NCBI GenBank assembly: GCA_020912385.1
Contig: CP087207.1
Span: forward strand, 806,001 to 870,000
Direction of reading: 5' to 3'
From: Neofusicoccum parvum
Lineage: Eukaryota > Ascomycota > Dothideomycetes > Botryosphaeriales > Botryosphaeriaceae
Length of the DNA stretch: 64,000 bases
How positions within the stretch are numbered: the stretch's first letter is position 1; each line of letters opens with the position of its first letter. Below the pieces are notes generated by a model, which made no database searches, had not been told where the DNA came from, and saw nothing but the letters and a program-made list of their open reading frames with translations. This document shows, one piece after another, positions 11,469 through 21,905 of the stretch. A program made the translations under genes and the position numbers.

Positions 11469-12469
11469 GTTTGCTGACGGCTCTGGTGAAGGGCGGTGGG
11501 CGAGGACTGAGGGAGGCTGGGCTGGGGGTTCCGGGGCGTCGTGTGCGTCTGATTTAACAGCGAGACGTCAATGAAAAGCAGCCCCGCGGTGGCACAGGCA
11601 CAGAGCAGCTGGGTCAAGTGTCGGGCCGAGCGGCGGGTCCGCTGGCGGTGGGATGTCCGGGGCCGCTGACTCACGGGCCGCACGAAGACGTAATGCTGGA
11701 CACACGCACCTTCGGTCACGATGCTCGCGCAGCGGGAGCCAGGCGTCAATCGCGGGGCGGCGCTGGGGGGCGGCGGGCAGCGGGCAGTGTTCTGTCGCGG
11801 CTGCTGCACCACAATCGCGTGCTGCTCCGCTTTGGGACGCGGCGGGCAGCTGTCCGATAACGGGGTCCGCCATGGTGAGGCCAGATAAGCTCTGGCCTGG
11901 CGGGAACGGGCCCCGCGATGCCGTAAGGCCCGCCTGGCCGTCGATGCTTCTGGTAAATCTTCCCAGCCTGCGCTCGCGAATTACGGCATTCGCATAGCGT
12001 AATGGTCCTGCGTCGGGACGCCAGCTGCGGCTGCTGCGAGCCCGTGCCGGCGCCGTCAAACGGCGTCAGGCGGGTCTGTCGCCCGCCCAGCTCTTGCGCC
12101 AGCGCGGTGCTGGCCGGACGCGCATCGCAGGGGCGAGGCGGTGCAGTTATCAGCGGAGGAGCGCTGCAGGGCTGAGGCGCGGCTCGAGCTGCAGCCGATG
12201 GTGCTGTCCTGGCAGCTAAGCGCGAGCGAGCCTCGAGTGATCGCCGCGGCATAGCCGGTTATCTATCGCGGCGTGCTGGCTGGGCGCCGTGACGCCTGTG
12301 CTGAGCTTTGGCGTCTCTTATCCAGCACCCCACCAACCACCGCCATGCCCACGAGGCCTCTAGCCTCCGCCATCCCAGCGCGCTGCCGACCCTCTCCGCA
12401 GCCACGCCTCCTCCCTCCCTAACCTCGCGCACGCGACACGGACTCCCGCTTCTTCAACAGTCGCCCGCC
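11469..12469. other. divergent promoter region
   Basis: GC-rich 1-kb region between the divergent SDR and glutamine-synthetase-like genes. Several GATA/TATC cores occur near the right end (for example around 12258-12266). These could bind nitrogen regulators, but such cores are common by chance. No coding region supported. Confidence 0.4.
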
Positions 12470-14153
12470 ATGTCGGAACCGCAGCCCTCTGAAATCACCG
12501 CCGCGAGCCTGCCCGAGCTGCTCAAGGATGATTCCGCCGTCAAGGTCGGCGGCATTGACGTCGACGGCATCCTGCGCGGCAAGCTGATGGCCAAGTCCAA
12601 GTTCCTGTCCATCGCCGAGGCCGGCTTTGGCTTCTGCTCCGTCATCTTTGGCTGGGACATGCACGACCAGACCTACTTCAAGGAGCTCAAAATCAGCAAC
12701 GCCGAGAATGGCTACCGCGACGTCATCGCCGTGCCCGACCTCTCCTCGTATCGGCGCATCCCGTGGGAGAACAACGTGCCCTTCTTCCTCGTCAGCTTCT
12801 TCGATCCGGACACAAGCGCGAGCTTGAGCGCATGCCCCAGGTCGCTGCTGAAGAGGACGGTCGACAAGCTCAAGGAGCATGGCATGGGCGCAATGGCTGG
12901 AGGTAGGTCACAATTCCGCGCTTCAATGGGCAGACGACGCCCCGCGACCGTCGGACTCGCGTGCGTCTGATGAGGTGGTGGAGCTAACCTCGTGTGCGCT
13001 TTTCCTCCCGTGTAGCGGAGTACGAGTTCTACCAGTTCAAGGCTCCGGGCATCCAAGACGGCAGCGAGCGGAATTCCTCGTCGACGGCCGCCTTCCTCAA
13101 AGAAAACCCCACCCACCAGCTTCCCGCCCTGACCGAGGGCATGTTTGGTTACAGCTTGACCAGACCGATCCAAAATCAGGAATACTACTACGGTATCTTT
13201 GACGCCTGCGAGAAGTTCAGGTGTGGGATTGAGGGCTGGCACACCGAGAGCGGACCGGGTGTCTTTGAAGCTGTAAGCACTTGAAAACAAAAGACCTGGC
13301 GAGACGCACATCTGACGCACTTTGCTAGGCGCTTGAATTCGGCGAGATTAGCCAGATGGCGGACAAGGCCGCGCTTTTCAAGTAAGCAACCATCACTGGA
13401 CCGATTGGTGGCTAGAAGCTGACCAATTCCAGACTCACCGTCAAGGCGATTGGGTCCAAGTTCGGCATCACGCCGTGCTTCATGGCGAAGCCGCGCTCCG
13501 GTCTTCCTGGAAACAGCGGGCACATGCACGTGTCGCTGGTGGACAGCAGCGGCAAGAATCTCTTCTACCGTGGCTCCGAAGACCCCAACCCACCTTACCC
13601 TGACGTGCGCTTTCTGTCAGATCTCGGCAGACACTTCCTGGCGGGTCTTCTCGAGGGTCTTCCCGATATCATGCCCATTGTTGCGCCGACGATCAACAGC
13701 TACAAGCGGCTGGTCGAGAACTTCTGGGCGCCTGTTACGGTGTCGTGGGGTCTTGAACACCGCGCGGCCTCGATTCGTCTCATCACGCCCCCTACTGCTA
13801 GCCCGAAGGCTTGCAGGTTCGAGGTGCGCACCCCGGGCGCTGACACCAACCCTCATCTCGTGCTCGCAGCCATCCTGGCGCTGGGATGGCGTGGCGTTGA
13901 GAAGAAGCTGGAACTCACGCTCCCGCCGCTTGGCAAGGGCCAGAACGTCGGCGGCGCGGATGACAAGGGTGAGAGGCTCGCAAAGAGCTTGAAGGAAGCG
14001 ACTGCCACGATGCTGAGGCCTGAAAGCGTTGCCAGAGAGGCTCTGGGCGACGAGTTTGTGGAACACTTCTGCGGTACGAGGGAGCACGAGATTAGGCTGT
14101 GGGACGAGGCGGTTACGGACTGGGAGTTCAGACGGTACATTGAGACTGTGTAA
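12470..14153 (+). CDS. glutamine synthetase-like protein
   Basis: Member of the glutamine synthetase superfamily (GS-I/FluG-like group), which ligates an amine to glutamate with ATP. Exons: 12470-12902, 13016-13272, 13329-13381 and 13433-14153, giving 487 residues. The N-terminal beta-grasp part includes VGGIDVDGILRGK. The catalytic domain has the metal-binding Glu in ALEFGEIS, the NSGHMHVSL stretch matching the family's substrate-binding SGxHxH region, and RLITPPTASPKACRFEVR near the active-site Arg residues. It differs from the cytosolic eukaryotic assimilatory enzyme. A gamma-glutamyl-polyamine or similar ligase is as likely as glutamine formation. The ATG at 12470 matches the usual start; an in-frame extension upstream looks like a leader. 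Confidence 0.88.
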
Positions 14154-15620
14154 GCAAGCGAGCAAGCGAGCAAGCGCATTGCAACAGCGGCATCTCTCTT
14201 GTCTTCTTTTCTCAGCAGGCCTCCGCGTGTCTGGCTGCGGTTCGAAGTTCTTGATATCCCTCCCTCGATTTGTGTAGGAGCACAGCCAGTTCCGTCGGCA
14301 ATGGAAGCCTTGATTTTCTATGAATGATTCAACTGTGGTGTGCCAGAGAAGGAGACATCAAGGCTACTGATTGCCAAGGTGAACGGTGGGCTGCGCACTG
14401 GTGCGGATCTTGCAGCGAACCCATGTCTGAGGCTCCGGGCGATCATATTGCGTGCTCGCTTGTCCAATTTGCCAGGCTGTATAAATACCCCAGATTTCCC
14501 CCAAGCATTTTCAAATGCATGTCATTCTGGAGACCCGCCCGTTGCTTGGCATTTCTTGTTGGCAATAAAGCCTTATACATGCTGGGCTTGTGCCCTTTTC
14601 TGCAGCCGTCCATCACCTGCCTCATTGGGTAACTTTGGAGAGCCCACACCCTCGGACCCCGACAAGCGTGCATGTTGTTTCACGGAAGCACGGGCAGCCA
14701 ATGCCTGTCATCTGCGGCAGGCAAAAGGAGGGCGTTAAAACAAAAGACCTGCCAAAACGGACAGCGGTGTTTCAAGGGAAGCTCGTTCCCGAAAACGCTA
14801 ATTGGAGAGGGGTCCTGCGGGGTGAGGTCATGGTCCATGCTACCGCCATCGTTGCCCAGACGGCCTGTACCTCAGACAAGAGCTTGCGCGTTCGGCGAGA
14901 GTTCAGTTGCACACCTGCAACGGCTTGGCGGGGTTGGACGTGTGTTCGGTGTTGGAGCGGGGCCAGTGACGCAGCATTCATGCGCAGCGGCGTCCCTGGC
15001 TGCGATGGTTGGTCGAACATGGCACAGATTGCTCATTTCAAACAATTGCTGACGCCGCCCAATGGCGGACAGAAACAGAGGGCGTAGAGGATGCGGCGCG
15101 CGGCAGCCGGCAGGCGGGCGAGGCGAGCGATCGGCAGGGAGAGCAGGGGGGCCCTTCGCGCGGGAGGGCAGGCGGAGGCGAGGCGTGAAGCTCCCGGCGG
15201 GCGGCGGCAGCGGCTTCGATTCAGCGTCAGACAGGGCTGGCAAGGCTGAGCTGCGGGCGGCCTGCCAGCGGCGGCAGCAAACTTCTCGGTGCCATGGCGC
15301 GTCTTAAACACAGCGCGCAGCGGGCGGGCCTTCGCAGGCGGCAAATGGCTTTCTCGGCATGCCTCAGCTTGACATGTCTTGACCGACCAAGCCTTGCCAA
15401 GAGCCCGCCTGAAACATCTCGGGGCCGCGATGCCGCCAGCCAGGGAGCTTGATGCCAGAAATTCCACATCTACCACTTCGTCCCCAGCCCGGCGCCTCCT
15501 TTGCTCTCGACACCCGCTCGCCCTTGCTGCTCCGATGCCGAGAGCCTCCTTGCCTGCTCACGCTGCCGCCGCGTGACACCGACCTTACAATCCAGCTAAT
15601 CGTAATATTTGCAAGGGACT
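14154..15620. other. long upstream region of the GH3 gene
   Basis: About 1.5 kb without a recognisable gene. A (GCAAGCGA)-like repeat follows the preceding stop at ~14154-14176. A canonical TATAAATA occurs at 14480-14487 on the plus strand, too far from the GH3 start to be its core promoter. No convincing reading frame follows it. Confidence 0.4.
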
Positions 15621-18600
15621 ATGCCCAACGACTACGAGCTCCGCGGCAAGTACACGCCCGTCGACCGCGACAACGACCGCCTCCAATCGCGCGTGCACCG
15701 CCGCAATGGCTCCTCGACCAGCAACCTGCGGCCCTCGCTCGACGCCGCCTACCTCTCGTCCGACGACGACGCCGACCTCGACGAATTCGACCCGCTGAAC
15801 GAGCAGAGCACCCCGCTCCACACCGGCAAGCGCCACCGCTCCGAATCGCAGGTCGGCGCCGGCAGCGACGCCTACGGCAGCGAGCGCTGGCGCGGCGAGC
15901 ACCGCGGCCGCCCGTGGGCCCGCGCCGCCGCCGCCTGCATCCCCACCCGCAAGCGCCTGTGGTGCTGGCTGCCGCTCCTCTTCATACTCGCGCTGCTCCT
16001 GCTGCTCTCCGCGGGCGGGCTCTGGGCCTGGAAGGCGCGCCCGCTCGAGGGCCAGAGCCCACCGTGGTACCCGTCGCCGCTGGGCGGCGCGGACGCGCGC
16101 TGGGAGGAGTCGTACCGCCGGGCGGCGCTGCTGGTCGGCAACATGACGCTGGTCGAGAAGGTCAACGTCACCACCGGCGTCGGCTGGATGATGGGGCTCT
16201 GCGTCGGCAACACCGGGCCCGTCGACCGCCTCGGCTTCCCGAGCCTGTGCCTGCAGGACGGCCCGCTGGGCCTGCGCTTCGCCGACCACGCGACCGCCTG
16301 GCCGGCCGGCGTCACGGTCGGCGCCACCTGGAGCAAGGAGCTGATGTACCTGCGCGGGCAGGCGCACGCGCGGGAGGCGAAGGGGAAGGGCGTCAACGTG
16401 CTCCTGGGGCCGGCGATGGGCCCGCTGGGCAGGCTGCCGGCCGGCGGGCGGAACTGGGAGGGCTTCGGCGCGGATCCCGTCCTGCAGGGCCTGGCTGCGG
16501 CGTGGACGATCAAGGGGATTCAGGACGAGGGCGTCATGGCCACGGCGAAGCACCTTGTCGGCAACGAGCAGGAGCACTTCAGGCAGTCGTTTGAGTGGGG
16601 CACCCCCAACGCCATCTCCTCCAACATCGACGACCGCACGCTCCATGAGATCTACATGTGGCCGTTCGCGGACAGCGTGCGCGTTGGTGTGGCGTCCGTC
16701 ATGTGCTCCTACAACCAGGTCAATAATTCGTATGCTTGCCAGAACAGCAAGCTGCTCAATGGCGTGCTGAAGGACGAGCTGGGATTCCAGGGCTTCGTGC
16801 AGTCGGATTGGTTGGCGCAGCGAAGCGGTGTTGCGAGCGCTCTGGCTGGCTTGGATATGAACATGCCCGGAGACGGTCTCAGGTGGCAGGATGGCAAGTC
16901 TTTGTGGGGACCGGAGTTGACCAGAGCGGCCCTGAACACCTCCGTGCCCATGGAACGATTGGATGATATGGTTACGCGCATTGTGGCAGCATGGTATCAG
17001 CTCGGCCAGGACGACAAGGAGAAATGGCCCCTGGATGGACCTAACTTCTCGTCTTGGACAGATGAGAAAGTCGGCCTGCTACACCCCGGCAGCGACGACC
17101 GGACCACTGGCGAAGTCAACAAGCACGTCGACGTTCAGGCTAACGGTACCCATGGGAAACTTGCTCGCAGGATCGCGGCGGAGGGCATTGTGCTGGTTAA
17201 GAACGACAACGACACGCTCCCCATTTCGCGCCAGGGACATAGCATTGCTAGCGGTTTTGTGTCCAACAAGGACGACTTCAAGATGCACGTCGGTGTCTAC
17301 GGCGAGGATGCTCGTGGAAACCCGAATGGCCGCAATGCTTGCGTCGATCGTGGCTGTAACGAGGGTACGCTCGCATTGGGTTGGGGTAGTGGTGCCGTCG
17401 AGCTCCCATATCTCGTCACTCCTCAGGAAGCTCTTAGGCGTGAATTCGACAACGACATGGTGCTCCTCCACGAATTCCCTGCGAACGATATCCCGAAGAC
17501 ACGTCTGCGGACGCTTGAGGAGCAGGACCTTTGCTTCGCATTTGTGAATAGCGATGCTGGCGAGGGCTTTATTTCTTGGGAAGGTGTCAATGGCGACCGG
17601 AACGATCTCTACACGCAGAAGGGCGGCGATGAGCTTGTCAAGACTGTCGCAGCACGATGTGGCCGTGGTGAGAGTCCGGTCATTGTCGTCGTGCACGCTG
17701 TTGGCCCTGTTATCCTAGAAAACTGGGTCGACATTCCCAACGTCAAGTCCGTTCTGCTCGCACACTTGCCAGGACAGGAGAGCGGAAACGCGGTCGCAGA
17801 CGTCATCTTCGGCGATGTGAACCCAAGCGGACGTTTACCGTACACAGTGGCCCGGGATGCCAAGGACTACGGCCCTGAAAGTGGAATCATGTACTACCCG
17901 AATGGCGTCGTCCCCCAACAGAACTTCACTGAGGGCCTATACATCGACTACCGATACTTCGACAAAAATGGGGTCACTCCGCGCTACGAGTTTGGCTACG
18001 GTCTATCATACAGCAGATTCGAGCTGCAGCACCTCGAAATCACGGTCGACCCAAACAAGAAGACACTCCTCCCAGCACCGCGTCCCGATCCGAAGACGCT
18101 TCCTGCTCCCCCCGAGTACAACAGCACCCTCCCGCCAGCCAAGGAAGTCCTTTTCCCTAACGGCTTCCGCCGCCTCAAGAAGTATATCTACCCCTACCTG
18201 ACCAGCCTGTCCGGCACCAACCCAGCGCCCTACAAGGCGTACCCGGAGGAGTATACCAACAAGAAGAAGCACTCCAAACCATCCGAAGCGGGCGGTGGAC
18301 CCGGTGGCAATCCAGACCTGTACACGTACGTCGCGAACGTGTCCTTCACCGTCGCCAACAAGAGCCCCATCCGTGGCCAGGCCGTTCCCCAACTGTACAT
18401 CTCGTACCCAGAGTCATGGACGGACCCGGATTTCCCGACGGTGCTAGGACACGGCTACACAAAGCAGGGACCCTCAGACTCGGATGAAAAGGATGAGATA
18501 AAGAAGCCCTCATCCGAAGGCATCATCAACGAAAACGGCACACTCACGTCCCCTTTCCTGACTATCAACACGACCAACCCACATGGTGCGACAAACTCAT

Positions 18601-18893
18601 CCACCCACAAGGACCTCCCACCCGACCCGTGGGACCCGGCCACGACGGCGGCGCTGACGGTTATCGACTTCCCAGTCCGAGTGCTGCGCGGTTTCGAGAA
18701 GATCGACCTGGCGCCCGAGGGCGAGCCGGGCAGTGAGATGCGCGTGAGCATCCCGCTGACGCGCAGGGATCTGAGCTACTGGGATGTGAGGCGGCAGAAT
18801 TGGGTCATGCCGACGGTTGGGAGCGGGACGAGAGAGTTTGGCGTATGGATCGGGTGGAGCTCGAGGGACTTGGTGTTGAGTGGCATGATATAA
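15621..18893 (+). CDS. membrane-anchored GH3 beta-glucosidase
   Basis: Intronless, 1090 residues. Residues 1-~112 are hydrophilic with an acidic cluster. One transmembrane helix follows (CWLPLLFILALLLLLSAGG, ~113-135), so this is a type II membrane protein with an extracytoplasmic catalytic part. The GH3 N-domain contains LQDGPLGLRF and TAKHLVGNEQE. The nucleophile Asp is in GFVQSDWLA (residue ~396). The C-domain follows with VLVKNDNDTLPI, and a fibronectin-III-like end is interrupted by Pro/Lys-rich inserts around residues 810-1010. Similar membrane-bound GH3 enzymes occur in aspergilli. The likely substrate is beta-glucosides or cell-wall glucan oligomers. I took the first ATG, since no other in-frame ATG precedes the conserved acidic N-terminus. 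Confidence 0.93.
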   Translation: MPNDYELRGKYTPVDRDNDRLQSRVHRRNGSSTSNLRPSLDAAYLSSDDDADLDEFDPLNEQSTPLHTGKRHRSESQVGAGSDAYGSERWRGEHRGRPWARAAAACIPTRKRLWCWLPLLFILALLLLLSAGGLWAWKARPLEGQSPPWYPSPLGGADARWEESYRRAALLVGNMTLVEKVNVTTGVGWMMGLCVGNTGPVDRLGFPSLCLQDGPLGLRFADHATAWPAGVTVGATWSKELMYLRGQAHAREAKGKGVNVLLGPAMGPLGRLPAGGRNWEGFGADPVLQGLAAAWTIKGIQDEGVMATAKHLVGNEQEHFRQSFEWGTPNAISSNIDDRTLHEIYMWPFADSVRVGVASVMCSYNQVNNSYACQNSKLLNGVLKDELGFQGFVQSDWLAQRSGVASALAGLDMNMPGDGLRWQDGKSLWGPELTRAALNTSVPMERLDDMVTRIVAAWYQLGQDDKEKWPLDGPNFSSWTDEKVGLLHPGSDDRTTGEVNKHVDVQANGTHGKLARRIAAEGIVLVKNDNDTLPISRQGHSIASGFVSNKDDFKMHVGVYGEDARGNPNGRNACVDRGCNEGTLALGWGSGAVELPYLVTPQEALRREFDNDMVLLHEFPANDIPKTRLRTLEEQDLCFAFVNSDAGEGFISWEGVNGDRNDLYTQKGGDELVKTVAARCGRGESPVIVVVHAVGPVILENWVDIPNVKSVLLAHLPGQESGNAVADVIFGDVNPSGRLPYTVARDAKDYGPESGIMYYPNGVVPQQNFTEGLYIDYRYFDKNGVTPRYEFGYGLSYSRFELQHLEITVDPNKKTLLPAPRPDPKTLPAPPEYNSTLPPAKEVLFPNGFRRLKKYIYPYLTSLSGTNPAPYKAYPEEYTNKKKHSKPSEAGGGPGGNPDLYTYVANVSFTVANKSPIRGQAVPQLYISYPESWTDPDFPTVLGHGYTKQGPSDSDEKDEIKKPSSEGIINENGTLTSPFLTINTTNPHGATNSSTHKDLPPDPWDPATTAALTVIDFPVRVLRGFEKIDLAPEGEPGSEMRVSIPLTRRDLSYWDVRRQNWVMPTVGSGTREFGVWIGWSSRDLVLSGMI

Positions 18894-19425
18894 TTGGAGA
18901 GACGAAAAGAGGTGGAAAGGAGGAAGATGAGGGTGGGAGGAGCATTCTGCATTTTCTCGCGCCGGGGTTCAAAGGAGCTGGATAGCTGCTGGGATGGTGC
19001 GTTGGCGTTTTTTTGTTCTTTCATTGCTGGCTAAAACGTATACTCCTGTGCAGACGAGGGAAGACGATGATGGGTGGACGCCGGATGGAATTCGTCGCCA
19101 GCGAAACAGTACAGTCACGAATGTTGGCTATGAGGACAGCTGCTGGATTAAAGAGAGAAACTTCTTGCATACAGTGAGGATGGATAAAGAGTAAACTGGC
19201 GTTGTAGGTATATCTAGACGTTCTCCATACGACACTCTAATTTGTGGCACTCAATGAACCTCTTGTGCGCCCGGGGTAAACTATGTCGAGATCGAGATTG
19301 GTTGTAGGAGGGAACCACATCGGCGAAGGCCACAAGCTCAACGGACCCGCTTCCTTGGGTGAATATCCAACCATCTTGGGATCCTACCTGGACAATAAAA
19401 CCACGAGCACTCCTGCAAAGCTACT
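18894..19425. other. convergent intergenic region
   Basis: 3' flanks of the convergent GH3 and phosphatase genes. No supported feature. Confidence 0.5.
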
Positions 19426-20260
19426 TCATGCGAGATTTTTGCTGAGGAGCTGGTACCCCAGTGCGTCCCACTCCTTTTCTGCTCTTCTCTTCAGCTTCAG
19501 TTGATCCTCCTTCGTCAATCGAGTACCTCCGCGGCGCTTGAGGGATTCTTCAGTCTCAACAAGAGATGCCTGTTCGCCGCCATCGGGGGCGAACGTGTAG
19601 CTCCTGAACTCAGTGTTCGCCCACGCCGTGCCTTATTCGGTTCCCAATCAGCACAAGAAAAAGAAACCCCCCTCGGCACCAACGAGGTCACCGAGGGAGG
19701 TTGTTTGAGGAGACGGGGCAAAACATACCATCGTGCCTATCGAAGTCGGACCAATCCTCAGTGAAGCTGTGCAGCAGCCCGCCGTGCGTAACTGCCACGA
19801 CCTCGCCGTCCTCGCCCATCTCCCTCAGCCGGACGCGGGCGCGCCTGCACCGCTCGGCCACGGCGCCGGCCTCGGCCGCCCACGGCCCGGCCTTGACGTT
19901 CCACCCGTCGGCCACGAGCGCGAAGTCGAAGTCGGCCGGGTGGCTGGCGAACTCGCGCTCGAGCGCGCCGCGCTCGCCGCCCACGTCGCACGGCAGCCCC
20001 GAGTTCTCCTGGATCTCGGGCAGCGCCACCACCCGCACGCCCGGCCCGAAGGCGAGCAGCGCCGTCCAGAGCGTGCGGCGCAGCGGTGATGCGACGACGG
20101 CGCTGACGCGCGCGTGGTGCGGGAAGGCGGCGCGCAGCGCCGCGCACTGCTGCTTGCCCAGGTCGGTCAGCGCGGGGTCGCGCAGGCTGTGGTTGTGCTC
20201 CGGCGTGCCCAGGTTGTGGTATGCTTGGGCGTGGCGGACGCAGTGGATGATCGGGGGCAT
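19426..20260 (-). CDS. histidine phosphatase (phosphoglycerate mutase-like) protein
   Basis: Two exons, 20260-19729 and 19631-19426, giving 245 residues. The family's catalytic triplet appears at the N-terminus as CVRHAQAYHN, with the phosphorylated His. It is followed by LTDLGKQQ, the VVASPLRRT arginine pocket and the second His in AVTHGGLLHSF. The fungal members of this branch are small cytosolic phosphatases of unknown substrate. True glycolytic phosphoglycerate mutase is unlikely, given the divergent spacing. The C-terminal exon is basic and Glu/Lys-rich. Confidence 0.88.
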
Positions 20261-20826
20261 CTTGGAGGGTGGGTTGGTGGGATTCGTGTGGGAGGTGGAG
20301 GTCGAAGAAGGGGGGAGAGCTCGCCCGGCGGGCAGTTATAGCTCAGTCCGTCCAGGGCTTCTGCGCTGCAGTGCATTTGTAATCCACCCGCTGGCCGGCA
20401 CTGGTGTTGCAGCCTCTTCGATACATTGGAAGCATATACACGCCAACAGGCAGTTCCTGCCGCCGTTGGCTTACGCGTGGCGAAGTCAATACTGTTGGTG
20501 GTTAGTACATTGCGTCTTGGCTTCCTGTTTAGGGTTAGCGTGATCGTGTGTCACTTACTCGATTCTGGATTGTCTGCCTCGAGTGGGGTACTGTTTGGAT
20601 AAGGCTGTTCCTTAGTCATGGAGGGGCTTATCTCCTCTCTCCGAATGTGAGTCTTAGTAGCATACAAGCCCTCGTCAGAAAAAGGTAATGCGGGGTTCTG
20701 CGTTCTGCGCCCCGCCATGTGTTTGTTGGCCCTTGGTCTCCGAATGTCACCATTCGAGACTGTGTTTATCTTTGCCCCGAGGACTTTTCTGCCGCAGTCT
20801 GTCTAATGGCAGCTTTGGTTTACTTC

Positions 20827-20862
20827 AAAAAAAAAAGAAAAGAAAAGAAAAGAAAAGAAAAA
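20827..20862. repeat. A-run and AAAAG microsatellite
   Basis: A run of A followed by several copies of a GAAAA pentamer. Simple-sequence repeat seen directly. Confidence 0.9.
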
Positions 20863-21425
20863 GCAATCATCGACGCGATCTTTTCAAACAAAATTCAGCT
20901 GAGAATGGAAAACCACCCACGTCCAGCAAATTTCAAAGTAGCGGCGATGAAACCTACGGTGTCTAGGCGTTTTTAAGTCTGAGCCTACGTCCTAGAGCCT
21001 TGCGGCTGAGTGGACCCGTCTGCTGTGGCCATCTTGCTTCCCAGTAATCATTGAGAAATAAAAAAGAGTGAAGTTGGGTAACCTTACTTATTGCATCGCC
21101 GGGCTCAAGCAGCTATAGTGCAAGGCTAGCGGCATGCGACGCGTGAGGATGACGGTGGATAGACAATTAGGAAGCGTAGGGGCTGTGCACAGGCCTGCAG
21201 GCGGTGGCGGTGCTAGACCCAAAAAAGAAAGCCGGCATGCAGTCCAATGGAGTAGTGCGTGAACATAAGGACGGGTGCAACGATATTGTAAGCAGGGCAG
21301 AAGACTGGATGGCCGTGTGCATCGGCGGGCGTCGTATGGGCTAGCCAACTGCGATTCGGCTGTGTAAAGTGCGACGCTTCATTGGGTGCAAGGCATGTGT
21401 GGATAGCACCAGCCTTGGACGAAGG

Positions 21426-21655
21426 AATGAAACCCCTGGCCCCGGAACCGCTCCAGCGATGGGTACCTGCAAACAGGACGCAGCCCACCAGTGCCATTGC
21501 AAATTCATCTGCACACCCATTCCCAGTCAAAATCTCAAAGAATGAGACCCGTGACGCTGGAACCGCTGGAGCGTTGAGTATTCGCAGCCAGGACGCAGCC
21601 TATCAGCATCTTTGCAAATCCATCTGCATACCCGTGCTCTCTAGTACGTCATTTG
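21426..21655. repeat. 115-bp imperfect tandem duplication
   Basis: Two adjacent copies, 21426-21540 and 21541-21655. Matching blocks such as GGAACCGCT, GGACGCAGCC, TTGCAAAT and CATCTGCA keep an exact 115-base offset, so no indel separates them. Similarity fades over the last ~15 bases of the second copy. The pair lies 250-480 bp upstream of the Ppo start. Confidence 0.8.
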
Positions 21656-21905
21656 GACTCTCCAGGAGGGGTTGTGCCTGGAATCTAAGGTAGAGCACCC
21701 ACGAAATTATGCAAAATGCTACCAAGCCGCCCGCCTCCAGGGCCGGACCAATTCCAAAGTCAACGAACGCGGAAAATTCGGGGTTTCTCTGGCAACTCTC
21801 CTGCATGTGAAATTGCACTGACGTGCAGTATAAAGGTGTGATGTCCCTTGGATTGCCTAGGAACATTCAAGCTTTCAACATTTTGTTCAACCGAGAATCA
21901 GCAAC

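Larger units (their letters stand above)
20261..21905. other. divergent intergenic region with repeats
   Basis: 1.6 kb between divergent genes. It holds an A/G microsatellite and a 115-bp imperfect tandem duplication (listed separately). It must contain the promoters of the phosphatase gene and the Ppo oxygenase gene. Confidence 0.5.

Noticed and set aside
15449..16646. Long frames on both strands over the GH3 start (381 and 353 residues)
   Set aside because: Shadows of the GC-rich GH3 gene, low-complexity Arg/Ala content.
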